A stretch of 64,000 nt of DNA, taken from contig NZ_JADKRZ010000004.1 of the NCBI RefSeq assembly GCF_015350905.1, positions 325,924 to 389,923 of the forward strand. The letters run 5' to 3'. This document shows positions 27,523 to 35,615 of this stretch, one piece after another. Below the pieces are notes generated by a model. It made no database searches. It saw only the letters and a program-made list of their open reading frames with translations, and was not told the DNA's origin. The stretch comes from Curtobacterium sp. VKM Ac-2865 (GTDB lineage: Bacteria; Actinomycetota; Actinomycetes; Actinomycetales; Microbacteriaceae). The position numbers and the translations under genes are program-made. Every line of letters begins with the position of its first letter. Position 1 is the first letter of the stretch.

Positions 27523-27582
27523 GTGCGAGGTCGTACTCCCCGTGCGGCGCTGTCGGCACGCACGGGGTGTACGACCTCGCAC
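27523..27582. terminator. 24-bp bidirectional hairpin between convergent genes
   Basis: gtgcgaggtcgtac (27523-27536) pairs perfectly with 27569-27582. After one mismatch, ccccgtgcg (27538-27546) pairs with 27559-27567, leaving a 12-base loop. It lies between the peptide-transporter operon and the Eis-like gene on the other strand. Confidence 0.8.
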
Positions 27583-27646
27583 CGGCCGGGAGAACGCGCA
27601 CGGTGCGAGCCCGCGCCCGCGCACGCGCCCCCGCGCCGCCCCTGCC

Positions 27647-28978
27647 TCAGAAGTACGTGATGCCGTGTGGCGTCCGCGGGGGCAGCAGCATCGCGCGCAG
27701 CCGGAGCGCCGCGTCGTCCGACGCCCGGAGCAGGCCGGCGGCGGCGAGCGTCACCGGGGACACCGACCCGATCAGCAGCGCACCGAGGTCGGCCACGTCG
27801 AGCGCGACGTCGACCGCCGCCCCGTCGACCGTGTCGAGGACGTCCGAGGACAGCCGCGTCACCGTGCCCGAGCCGGACACCACGTCGAGCCGGTACGTGC
27901 CGGTGGCGAACCCCATCGTGTCGGACACCGCGAGCGACACCGAGCCGTCGACCGCGTACGGCCGCGAGGACAGCGTCGCCGCGACGTCGAGCACGCGCAG
28001 CCAGACGTGGTCTTCCTCGTGGTCGACGTCGTACGCCCGGTTGTCGCCGAGCACGGCCACGATCGGGTCGTCCAGCCGCGAGCGCTTGTACTGCACCACG
28101 TCGTTGAGGTCGATCGAGAGCAGGAACTCCCACATCGAGAGGTACGCGGAGTCGTCCGTGTACACGATGTCCACGATCTCGACCGTGGTCTCGCCGCCGC
28201 TGTCCTTGACCTTCCAGGTGACGTAGCCGTCGATCTCGTCGGTGCCCTCGGCCCGGTGCACGGCGGCGCGGACGTCCTTCGCCTTCTCGCCGTCGCCGGT
28301 CAGCTCACCGAAGACGACCGGCCACGTGCCGGAGTTCCGGACCATCGAGCCGGGCGTGCGCTCGTGGAAGCGGTCGAAGACCCCGCGACCGACGCCGTCC
28401 GCCAGCCAGGTGAGCGGCACGACGGTCACGGTGCCCGAGGTCGGCGCCAGGAACGGCAGCGCCCGGTTCCGTCGCACGCTGACGGCCCGCTCGCGGATCG
28501 CGCAGCCGAAGCCGAAGCGCCGGTAGATCGTGCCCTCGGAGGCGGTGAGCGAGGCGAGCGCGTAGCCCTGCTCGACACCGCGGGTCAGGGCGTGCGTCAT
28601 CATCGCGCGGAGGATCCCGCGGCGACGCTCGGTCGGTCGGACCGTGACCCCGGTGATGGCCTGCGTGTCGACGGCGGCACCGTCGCCCCAGCTCAGGCCC
28701 TTGCGGAGCCAGGTGAAGGTGCCGGCGGGCCAGGTCTCGTCGACGGAGCCGGGGAAGGGCTCGCGGAGGTACACGCCGAGGAAGGTCTCCCCGTCCTCGA
28801 CGAAGTTCGCCGCCATGCGCGCGGCGGACTCGGGCGACAGGGTGCCCTCGTGGAAGCCCATGCCCACGGCCTCCATCCACGGAGCGGTGCGGGCGTCGGG
28901 CGCCCCGTCGGCGTCGGTGCCGGGGGTGAACTCGCGCAGGTCGAAGCGGTCGCTGAAGTCGTCGTTGATCGGTGCCAC
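27647..28978 (-). CDS. Eis-like GNAT N-acetyltransferase
   Basis: A 443-residue three-domain acetyltransferase like mycobacterial Eis, which acetylates amines of aminoglycosides and peptides using acetyl-CoA. The N-terminal GNAT half has the acetyl-CoA loop VRPTERRRGILRAMM near residue 113 and EGTIYRRFGFGCA near 145, including the catalytic Tyr position. A second GNAT-like domain and a C-terminal SCP2-like domain follow. The protein ends in Phe; in Eis the C-terminal carboxylate of the last Phe is part of the active site. Eis-like proteins are widespread and substrates here are unknown, so drug resistance should not be assumed. Confidence 0.87.
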   Translation of the reverse strand: MAPINDDFSDRFDLREFTPGTDADGAPDARTAPWMEAVGMGFHEGTLSPESAARMAANFVEDGETFLGVYLREPFPGSVDETWPAGTFTWLRKGLSWGDGAAVDTQAITGVTVRPTERRRGILRAMMTHALTRGVEQGYALASLTASEGTIYRRFGFGCAIRERAVSVRRNRALPFLAPTSGTVTVVPLTWLADGVGRGVFDRFHERTPGSMVRNSGTWPVVFGELTGDGEKAKDVRAAVHRAEGTDEIDGYVTWKVKDSGGETTVEIVDIVYTDDSAYLSMWEFLLSIDLNDVVQYKRSRLDDPIVAVLGDNRAYDVDHEEDHVWLRVLDVAATLSSRPYAVDGSVSLAVSDTMGFATGTYRLDVVSGSGTVTRLSSDVLDTVDGAAVDVALDVADLGALLIGSVSPVTLAAAGLLRASDDAALRLRAMLLPPRTPHGITYF

Positions 28979-29027
28979 GCTCCGACCCTATCGGGGCCGT
29001 GTCGGGTGACGACCCGCGCTGGCAGGG

Positions 29028-29654
29028 TCAGAGCGCCGCCACGACGAGCCACGCGACGAGCGAGAACCCCGCAGCGCGGAGCACCGACGCCGCGACGAGC
29101 CGCCGGCGCCACGTCGCCACGAACTCGGCGACCGCCGCGACGAGTGCCACCAGCGTGACCACGACCACGATCCCCGGCAGCGGGTGACCGACGATCCCGG
29201 CGCCCACCTGGTGGAACGCCACGATGCCCCACGGCACGATGCCGACCGCCGACCCGAGTCCGAGCGCCACGCGGGACCCGCCGGTCGCCTGCTCGTCGCG
29301 CTGCTGGACCACCGCGAACAGCACCCCGGCCGACGCGAGCGCGTAGACGCCGACCAGTGCACCGACGTCCCGGATGCCGTTGAGCTGCGCGATGACGAAC
29401 AGGGTGATCGGCGTGGTCAGCAGCGGGTCGAGTGTGCCGGACCACCGCGCCGACAGCGCCCACGCCACGGCCGACACCGCGAGCACGACGACCATCGCGA
29501 CGCCGAGGTCCACGTGCGAGAAGGTGCTCCTCGGCTGGCCCGCGAGCGTCACGGTGACGGCCCGCACGGTGCGCTCGCCCAGCAGGACCACCAGCAGCGC
29601 GCCGACTGCCTGGAGCCCCATCAGGATGCTGATCGTCCTGCTCCGTGCGCCCAT
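29028..29654 (-). CDS. heliorhodopsin-like membrane protein lacking the retinal lysine
   Basis: A 208-residue protein with about seven hydrophobic segments. It resembles heliorhodopsins along most of its length: LFVIAQLNGIRDVGALVGVYA corresponds to the helix after the counter-ion, GSAVGIVPWGIVAF to the conserved GIVPW helix, and FSLVAWLVV to the last helix. The lysine that holds retinal in heliorhodopsins is replaced by Phe197, while an acidic residue (Asp76, in LDPLLTTP) stands where the counter-ion would be. Therefore it probably does not bind retinal covalently. The ATG at 29654 fits the family N-terminus; GGAG is unusually close to it. The assignment was made by recalled similarity only. 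Confidence 0.55.
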   Translation of the reverse strand: MGARSRTISILMGLQAVGALLVVLLGERTVRAVTVTLAGQPRSTFSHVDLGVAMVVVLAVSAVAWALSARWSGTLDPLLTTPITLFVIAQLNGIRDVGALVGVYALASAGVLFAVVQQRDEQATGGSRVALGLGSAVGIVPWGIVAFHQVGAGIVGHPLPGIVVVVTLVALVAAVAEFVATWRRRLVAASVLRAAGFSLVAWLVVAAL

Positions 29655-29735
29655 GTCTCCAGAGCCTGCCACGTGGAGCAGACGAGAGCGCACGGGACCC
29701 TTGACCAGCACGGAGGACACGAGGACGATCACCGC

Positions 29736-30140
29736 ATGAGCCTCTTCATCACCTGTCCCGTCGAGAGCGTCGAGCGCGCGACGGCGTTCTACCGGGCGCT
29801 CGGCTGGACGCCCAACGCCGAGATGTCAGGTGACCAGGCCTCGTGCTTCGCCATCGCCCCGGAGCAGTACGTCATGCTCACCAGCCGCGAGATGTACGCC
29901 AGCGTCGGCGGCTCCGAGGACCTCGTGGGCGGACCGGACACCCCGTCGAAGGTCACGGTCTCGTTCGACCTCGACAGCCGTCAGGCGGTCGACGACCTGG
30001 TCGAGCGTGCGGCAGCGGCCGGTGGGCGGGTCGGCGACACCGACGAGTACCCGTTCATGTACCAGCGGCAGTTCGACGACCCGGACGGCTACCACTGGTC
30101 GCCGTTCTGGATGACCACGGAGGCGCCAGCGGCGCCCTGA
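29736..30140 (+). CDS. VOC-family (glyoxalase-fold) protein
   Basis: A 134-residue single-domain vicinal-oxygen-chelate protein. The beta-alpha-beta units start with LFITCPVESVERATAFYRALGW and end with QRQFDDPDGYHWSPFWM, the usual C-terminal motif with a Tyr/His metal-site position. Proteins of this short type often have no known substrate; some bind antibiotics or act as lyases. The ATG at 29736 follows a GAGGA site. It is divergent from the heliorhodopsin-like gene, with 81 bases between. Confidence 0.84.
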   Translation: MSLFITCPVESVERATAFYRALGWTPNAEMSGDQASCFAIAPEQYVMLTSREMYASVGGSEDLVGGPDTPSKVTVSFDLDSRQAVDDLVERAAAAGGRVGDTDEYPFMYQRQFDDPDGYHWSPFWMTTEAPAAP

Positions 30141-30148
30141 CCGCTCTG

Positions 30149-30222
30149 GTCGCGCGGACCACCGGACGGGAGGCTCGGTGCCAGCGCACCGCGAGCCTCC
30201 CGTCCGGTGGGTGGTCGCGACC
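30149..30222. terminator. very long hairpin between convergent genes
   Basis: A perfect 19-bp stem (ccaccggacgggaggctcg at 30159-30177 with 30192-30210) has an outer ggtcgcg/cgcgacc pairing (30149-30155, 30216-30222) and further pairing inside the loop. It separates the VOC gene from the photolyase gene, and carries the cctcccgtccg motif family. Confidence 0.82.
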
Positions 30223-30230
30223 GTGCGCCG

Positions 30231-31739
30231 TCACGGCATGCGCCGGGCGGCCTCCTGGGCGACGACCTGCTCGCGGTCCGGCATCTGCCGGAGCTGCTGG
30301 AGCGGCCGCGTCATCCGGGTGTTGGCGCGGAGCGCCGGTTCCGCGCGGTCGAGGAAGGCCCAGTACCCGGCCGTGAACGGGCAGGCGTCCTCGCCGAGCC
30401 GTTTCGTCGGGTCGAAGCGGCACCCGCCGCAGTGGTCGGTCATCTTGTCGATGTAGCGCCCGCCCGCCGCGTACGGCTTCGTGGCGACGACTCCGCCGTC
30501 CGCGTGCTGCGACATCCCGACGATGTTGGCCGGCATCACCCAGTCGGTGCCGTCGACGAAGACGTCGGTGAACCACTCGGTCAGCTCCACCGGGTCCCAG
30601 CCGCGCTGGAGCGAGTAGTTGCCGAGGACCATCAACCGCTGGATGTGGTGCAGCCAGCCGTGGTCCCTGGCGTCGTCGAGCGCGGTGGACAGGCAGACGG
30701 CGTCGACCTCGGACGCGTCGAGCTCCCGCCACCACCGGGGGAGCGAGGCCCCACGAGGCTGCGCGTCCGTCGGTGTTCCGTCCCGCCGCGTCCCGAGTGC
30801 CGACGCATCGGCGCCGTACTCGTCCCCGAGCCACCAGTAGAGGTGCCAGACGTAGTCGCGCCAGCCCGCGATCTGGCGGACGAACCCCTCGACGCTGCCG
30901 ATGGGAGCGCCGCCGGTCTCGTACGCGCGGACCGCTGCCGTGACGGCGTCCCTCGGGTCGAGCACGCCGAGGTTCAGCGGCACGCTCAGCAGCGAGTGCG
31001 CCATCGTCCGGTCGTTGGTCAGGACCGCGTCCTCGAACGGTCCGAAGTCGCCGAGCCGCACCTCGAGGAAGTCGTCGAGCGCCGCCGTGGCCTCGTCCGC
31101 CGTGACGGCGAAGCGGCGGCGGTCGTCCCGGCCGACGAACTGCGCCAGACCGTCGCGCTCCCACCGGTCGAGGTCCTCGCGCACCTCGTCGTCGACCTCG
31201 TCCTCGGTCGGGGTCCACGGTCCGGGCAGCCCGAGGGTGGTCGCACCGCGCGGCGGGGGCTGCCGGTTGTCGGCGTCGTGGCTGAAGACCCCACCGACCG
31301 GGGCGGTGCCGTCCATCAGCCAGCCCTCGCGGCGGCGCACCTGTTCGTAGAAGGACTCCATGAGGAAGCGTCCGCCCCGGCCGCGGGCCCAGGCGGCGAA
31401 GTCGTCCTCGGAGGTGACGAACCCGCGGCTCGGCAGCACCGTCACGTCGTGGTCCCGCACCTGCCGGCGGAGGGGGCGCGACGGGGGGTCCACGACCTCG
31501 AGGTCGTCCCGTCCGGCGAGCACATCCTCCAGTCGGAGGACCTGCACGTGTTCTGCCCGGTCGCCGAGCTCGCGCACCCGGTGTCGGAGGGCGCTCAACC
31601 ACAGGTGTGCCTTGGCCCGGTGCACGGGCCGGGCGGTGAAGAACTCGCGGGCCTCGACGACGAGCGCGGGGCCACCATCGTCGAACAGCGGGCCGTACTG
31701 GCCGGGGAGCACGAGACGGCGGCGTGGCGAGTCGGTCAC
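30231..31739 (-). CDS. cryptochrome/photolyase family protein, Fe-S (6-4)-type (PhrB-like)
   Basis: A 502-residue flavoprotein of the FeS-BCP/CryPro branch, whose studied members (Agrobacterium PhrB, Rhodobacter CryB) repair (6-4) photoproducts or act in light responses. All four cysteines expected to hold a 4Fe-4S cluster are present at 349, 437, 440 and 453 (HCGGCRFDP, EDACPFT), one position off PhrB numbering. The FAD-pocket motif MPANIVGMSQHADGG and helix HHIQRLMVLGNYSL are also typical. Start GTG at 31739. It probably repairs UV damage on leaf surfaces in visible light; a signalling role cannot be excluded. Confidence 0.92.
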   Translation of the reverse strand: MTDSPRRRLVLPGQYGPLFDDGGPALVVEAREFFTARPVHRAKAHLWLSALRHRVRELGDRAEHVQVLRLEDVLAGRDDLEVVDPPSRPLRRQVRDHDVTVLPSRGFVTSEDDFAAWARGRGGRFLMESFYEQVRRREGWLMDGTAPVGGVFSHDADNRQPPPRGATTLGLPGPWTPTEDEVDDEVREDLDRWERDGLAQFVGRDDRRRFAVTADEATAALDDFLEVRLGDFGPFEDAVLTNDRTMAHSLLSVPLNLGVLDPRDAVTAAVRAYETGGAPIGSVEGFVRQIAGWRDYVWHLYWWLGDEYGADASALGTRRDGTPTDAQPRGASLPRWWRELDASEVDAVCLSTALDDARDHGWLHHIQRLMVLGNYSLQRGWDPVELTEWFTDVFVDGTDWVMPANIVGMSQHADGGVVATKPYAAGGRYIDKMTDHCGGCRFDPTKRLGEDACPFTAGYWAFLDRAEPALRANTRMTRPLQQLRQMPDREQVVAQEAARRMP

Positions 31740-31760
31740 CTCGCGGACGCTACGCGGTCC

Positions 31761-31784
31761 GCCCGCGTGCCCGCGTGCCCGCGT
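31761..31784 (+). repeat. three gcccgcgt tandem units
   Basis: Three perfect 8-bp copies lie between the photolyase start and the hairpin at 31797. A fourth, diverged copy follows. They fall in the photolyase upstream region. Confidence 0.6.
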
Positions 31785-31796
31785 GCCGCGCGTGCC

Positions 31797-31858
31797 GCTG
31801 AGATCGCACTTCGTGTCGCCTCGTGCGCGCCGGACCCGACACGAACTGCGATCTCAGC
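31797..31858. terminator. 22-bp inverted repeat, same family as 10952
   Basis: The arm 31797-31818 pairs with 31837-31858 with one mismatch. Its left arm shares 20 identical bases (tgagatcgcacttcgtgtcg) with the perfect hairpin at 10952. It follows the stop of the 175-residue gene on the minus strand. Confidence 0.75.
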
Positions 31859-31888
31859 GGATCGGCGGCGCGGCCCGGCCGGAGCCGG

Positions 31889-32416
31889 TCAGTCGGTCGC
31901 GCCCGCGGGCGGGTCGACCAGCAGCGCGACACGGTCGGTCAGGTAGTCGACGAGGGGGACGGCAGCGCCGGAGGTCGGCGACCACCGGACGAACGGCTCG
32001 TCGTCCCGCACGGACAGGACCCCGTCGGCGTCGACGAGCGTGTCGTCGAGAGGGATCGGCGTCGCGCCGTGGTTCACCGTGTCGCCCGCGTCGAAGCGAC
32101 CACGGACGGCCGCCGCCCGGTAGGCCCGACGGGTCTCGGCGGACACGGACACGAACTGCGCCCGCCCGGGGTCGGTGACCCGGGTGATGGTGCCCGTCGC
32201 CCAGACCCGGCCGCCGGTCTCCAGCGACGACCCGATCAGCAGCGCCCCGACCCGCCAGACCCGACCGAGCGGCCGCATGGTCGGCTCGCGGCGGATGCCG
32301 AGCACCGCCTTCGGTCGGACGTACTCGCCGAGGGCCTCGTCCCGGACGTCCGCGGTGCGCAGTCGTCGGGCGGCGTCGTCGAGCAGCGCCTGGGCCCGTG
32401 CCACACCGTCCGTCAC
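31889..32416 (-). CDS. uncharacterised protein, often labelled glutaminase in Microbacteriaceae
   Basis: A 175-residue soluble protein starting at GTG 32416. It has an N-terminal helix (VARAQALLDDAARRL), then an all-beta-looking region with RVWRVGALLIGSSLETGGRVWATG and VSVSAETRRAYRAAAVRGRF. Similar short proteins in Microbacteriaceae carry the name glutaminase in databases, from memory. None of the serine-lysine motifs of true glutaminases is visible, so the name is doubtful. It is divergent from the MurE-like gene (138 bases between) and ends at the hairpin at 31797. Confidence 0.65.
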   Translation of the reverse strand: MTDGVARAQALLDDAARRLRTADVRDEALGEYVRPKAVLGIRREPTMRPLGRVWRVGALLIGSSLETGGRVWATGTITRVTDPGRAQFVSVSAETRRAYRAAAVRGRFDAGDTVNHGATPIPLDDTLVDADGVLSVRDDEPFVRWSPTSGAAVPLVDYLTDRVALLVDPPAGATD

Positions 32417-32554
32417 GTCCCCAGAGCCTAGACGTGCGGTTCCCACAGGGGCGGGGTACGTGCGACTGGACCGGGACGCGGACGGTGCGGCGTTCCATGG
32501 ACGAACAGCGTCGCCCGGCCCGGGCACGCCGACCCGACGACGAGGAACGTCCCA

Positions 32555-34099
32555 GTGCCCCACGCGTTCGACCCCGAGCACCTCAGCCCGGTCAGCCTGC
32601 GCTCCGTCGCGGCCGCGGTCGGAGCCGCCGAGCCCGACAGCGGCTCCCGCGTCACCGGGATGACGGTGAGCACCGGGGACGTCCGCCCCGGCGGGCTGTT
32701 CGCGGCCCTGCCCGGACGCCACCAGCACGGCGCCGACCACGTCAGAGCTGCCCGTCGTGCCGGGGCAGTCGCCGTCCTGACCGACGCGGCAGGGGAGCCG
32801 ACCGCGACGGCGAGCGGGCTGCCGGTCGTCGTGGTGGCCGACGTCCGGACGGTCCTCGGCGCCGCTGCCCGCGCGGTGTACGGCACGGGCGACCTCGGCG
32901 TCCCGATGCTCGGGGTGACGGGCACGAACGGCAAGACCTCGACCGTGTACGTGCTCGACGCGCTCATGCGCCGCCTCGGTTGGCCCACCGCGCTCACGTC
33001 GACCGCGGAACGCCGGATCCGGGACGCCGCGGTCGCCGCGCGCCTGACCACCCCGGAAGCGCCGGAGCTGCACGCCTTCCTGGCCAGGGCCGCCGAGCAG
33101 GGGGTCATGGGCATCGCCGTCGAGGCCAGCGCGCAGGGCCTCAGCCGACATCGGCTCGACGGCGTGCGGTTCGACGTCGCCGGGTTCACGAACCTCAGCC
33201 ACGACCACCTCGACGACTACGTGGACATGGACACGTACCTCCGCGCGAAGGCGGCGCTGTTCACGCCGGAGCACGCGCGTCGCGGCGTGGTCTCGGTGGA
33301 CAGCGCCGCGGGCCGGACGATCGTCCGCGACGCGGGCGTCCCGGTCGAGACGATCACGTCGCTGCCCGAGCAGGAGGCGACCTGGCGGGTGGCCGTGCTC
33401 GACCAGCGTCTGGACGGTACGCGGTTCCGCCTGACGGGGCCGGACGGCACGGACATCGCCACCGAGGTGCCGCTGCTCGGTCGGCACATGGCGGCCGACG
33501 CCGGCCTCGCGATGGCCATGTTGATCCGCGCCGGGGTGGGCCCCGAGGTGCTCCGCGCCGCGGTGGGCGACCGGCTCGACGTCGTCGTCCCCGGGCGGAT
33601 GTCCGACGCCTCGGCACCGACCGGTCCACGGGTGTTCGTCGACTTCGCCCACACGCCCGACGCCTTCGCGAAGAGCCTGGAGGCCGTCTGCGCCGTCGCA
33701 CCCGCCCGCGTGGCGATCGTCCTCGGTGCCGACGGGGACCGTGACCCGACGAAGCGGCACGGCATGGGGGTCGTCGCTTCGACCGCGGCCGACGTCGTGG
33801 TGGTCGCCGACCACCACCCGCGCTTCGAGGACCCGGCACCGATCCGGGCCGCGATCCTGGCCGGGGCGCGCTCGGTCGACTCGGACGCCCTGATCGTCGA
33901 GGAACCAGACCCCGCGGCCGCGATCCGGACGGCGCTCGCCGCGGTCGGTGACGACGGGGTCGTCTACTGGGCAGGCCCTGGCCTGACCGACTACCGGGAC
34001 GTCCGCGGGGAGCACGTGCCGTACTCGTCGTTCGAGGACGCCCGGGTGGCGCTCGCCGAGGCGGGTCACCCGGCGGAGGACACCGTCCCGTGCGGCTGA
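32555..34099 (+). CDS. MurE-like Mur ligase
   Basis: A 514-residue ATP-dependent ligase of the UDP-MurNAc-tripeptide synthetase family, adding the third residue to the peptidoglycan stem. N-terminal UDP-binding domain; P-loop GVTGTNGKTST with Lys127; the lysine to be carbamylated in YLRAKAALFTPEH; C-terminal domain with ADHHPRFEDP, in place of the DNPR motif that selects meso-diaminopimelate. The Arg is kept but Asn is replaced by His-His, so the third residue may differ, consistent with the homoserine-containing B-type wall of many Microbacteriaceae (family knowledge). It lies outside a division/cell-wall cluster. Start GTG after CGAGGAACG. Its 3' end overlaps the signal peptidase gene by 34 bases. 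Confidence 0.85.
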   Translation: MPHAFDPEHLSPVSLRSVAAAVGAAEPDSGSRVTGMTVSTGDVRPGGLFAALPGRHQHGADHVRAARRAGAVAVLTDAAGEPTATASGLPVVVVADVRTVLGAAARAVYGTGDLGVPMLGVTGTNGKTSTVYVLDALMRRLGWPTALTSTAERRIRDAAVAARLTTPEAPELHAFLARAAEQGVMGIAVEASAQGLSRHRLDGVRFDVAGFTNLSHDHLDDYVDMDTYLRAKAALFTPEHARRGVVSVDSAAGRTIVRDAGVPVETITSLPEQEATWRVAVLDQRLDGTRFRLTGPDGTDIATEVPLLGRHMAADAGLAMAMLIRAGVGPEVLRAAVGDRLDVVVPGRMSDASAPTGPRVFVDFAHTPDAFAKSLEAVCAVAPARVAIVLGADGDRDPTKRHGMGVVASTAADVVVVADHHPRFEDPAPIRAAILAGARSVDSDALIVEEPDPAAAIRTALAAVGDDGVVYWAGPGLTDYRDVRGEHVPYSSFEDARVALAEAGHPAEDTVPCG

Positions 34100-34728
34100 C
34101 CCGTCCGCCGAGGGCCGGCGACGTGGCGCGGCCCTGACCGTCGAGCACGTCGGCGACGACGGCGCGCCGCCGAGACCGTGCCGGCGATGATCATCACCGC
34201 GCCGTAGGTGAGGAGCACCCCGGCGATCATCGGGACGAGCCAGCTCCGCGACCCGTTGACGAGCTGGTTGACCCAGCCGATCCCGGGGACGCTGTACCAG
34301 ACGACACCGCGCACCTGGCCGGGCACGACAGCTGCCGCGTCCGCGACGGCGTTGTTGTCTCCGCGCAGCACGAAGCTCCTGGTGCCGTCGGAGGCGGTCG
34401 CGATCGAGACGACGCGGTGGCTGACGACCGCGGGCCGACCTGACTCGATCTGGTACGTCACGACGTCGCCGACCCGGATGGCGTCGACCGGGGTGGGCCG
34501 CACGACGAGCAGCGTGCCCGGGGGCAGCGTCGGTTCCATCGACTGCGTCAGGACGGTCAGCGGCGTGGACCCGGTGGCCTTCGGGATCACGATGACCACG
34601 AGGGCCACCCCGACGACCGCGAGCAGCAGTCCGGTGCTCAGGCCGAGCACGACCGCGTGCAGTGCCGCCCGCCAACCGGTGCGCGGGGTCGGACGTCGGC
34701 TCGGGGCCGCACGTCGAGTCAGGGTCAT
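34066..34728 (-). CDS. SipW-type signal peptidase I
   Basis: A 220-residue membrane protease with an N-terminal helix (residues 26-48) and a second near the C-terminus. TQSMEPTLPPG holds the catalytic Ser, GDVVTYQ is the next box, and SHRVVSI has His where the standard bacterial enzyme has Lys. This Ser-His pair marks the SipW/ER-type signal peptidases. RGDNN is the last box. It follows three genes for proteins with SipW-type signals and should process them. The ATG at 34728 overlaps the upstream stop in ATGA; an ATG at 34737 is the alternative. Confidence 0.87.
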   Translation of the reverse strand: MTLTRRAAPSRRPTPRTGWRAALHAVVLGLSTGLLLAVVGVALVVIVIPKATGSTPLTVLTQSMEPTLPPGTLLVVRPTPVDAIRVGDVVTYQIESGRPAVVSHRVVSIATASDGTRSFVLRGDNNAVADAAAVVPGQVRGVVWYSVPGIGWVNQLVNGSRSWLVPMIAGVLLTYGAVMIIAGTVSAARRRRRRARRSGPRHVAGPRRTGQPHGTVSSAG

Positions 34729-35615
34729 GCGCCGCATCGGATCGCCGCTCCGTCGTTCTGCGTGAACAGGGTCACGGGTCCACTGCCGGCGACCGTCGAG
34801 GTGGGGGCGCCGGTGCTGTCGACGACCTTCACGACGACGGTCGAGGTGCCGGGCGGGATCGACGCGGGGAAGTCGGTCGGCGCGAGCTGGATGGCGCCGG
34901 AGTAGTCCTGTGACCGCTGCCCGACCATCGTGTCGCCGACGTAGGCGCCGTACCAGGTGTCGGTCGGGCGGGAGGATGCGGGCCAGGTCACGTCGACGTA
35001 GTTGCCACCGTGGTCGGTGCAGGTCAGGGCGGGAGCGGCCGCGGTCGCCGCCGAGGTGTTGAGGTAGAACCCACCCCGGACCGGCGCGGAGACCCATGGC
35101 CCCCAGCTCGTCGTGAGGGTGACGATGACGTTGGCCGTCGCCGAGGCCGGGGCGGACGCCCGGGGTGTGCTCCTGGTGCACCACACCGCTTCCGTGTGGC
35201 CGGCGAGCGTCGAGGTCATGCTCGGCAGCGATGCCCAGGTCCCGGTGACCGATCCGCTGCCGACGGCCGCGCCGTCGGTGCAGTCCGCCGTCGAGGGGAC
35301 CGGCCATGCGACGACGTCGATGGCCTGCGCGAGCTCGGACGAGCTGTCGCTCGTGACCATCACGGAGGTCGTCGTGGTCCCCCGCAGGTTCTGCGAGTTC
35401 ATCAGCGTCAGGGGCTTCGTCAGCGAGGACACCGTGCTGGAGAACGTCGTCGTCATGTCCTCCGCGCCCTTGATCCCGGCGGCGAGCTTGCCGATCGTCG
35501 TGCTCGACGTCGCCTTCGCCGACGCGGTCCACAGCGCCCACGCGGCACTCGAACCGCCGACGACCAGCGCCAGGCTCAGCATCGCGGCGAGGAGCACGCG
35601 CACCCGGCGGCTCAC
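34725..35615 (-). CDS. exported surface protein with SipW-type signal
   Basis: A 296-residue exported protein. The signal MLSLALVVGGSSAAWALWTASA with following Thr/Ser-rich stretch has the ALW-A pattern of proteins cleaved by the cognate SipW peptidase. The mature part is rich in Thr, Ser, Ala and Val and is likely all beta; four to six cysteines (TADCTDG, VWCTRS, LTCTDH, IRCGA) may form disulfides. Residues 200-290 look fibronectin-like. It may form or anchor a surface fibre like TasA. The GTG start at 35615 overlaps the upstream stop in GTGA. Confidence 0.75.
   Translation of the reverse strand: MSRRVRVLLAAMLSLALVVGGSSAAWALWTASAKATSSTTIGKLAAGIKGAEDMTTTFSSTVSSLTKPLTLMNSQNLRGTTTTSVMVTSDSSSELAQAIDVVAWPVPSTADCTDGAAVGSGSVTGTWASLPSMTSTLAGHTEAVWCTRSTPRASAPASATANVIVTLTTSWGPWVSAPVRGGFYLNTSAATAAAPALTCTDHGGNYVDVTWPASSRPTDTWYGAYVGDTMVGQRSQDYSGAIQLAPTDFPASIPPGTSTVVVKVVDSTGAPTSTVAGSGPVTLFTQNDGAAIRCGA

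Noticed and set aside
27647-28978. Labelling the Eis-like gene as an aminoglycoside resistance gene
   Set aside because: Eis-like enzymes are widespread in environmental actinobacteria with broad amine substrates; sequence alone does not support resistance.
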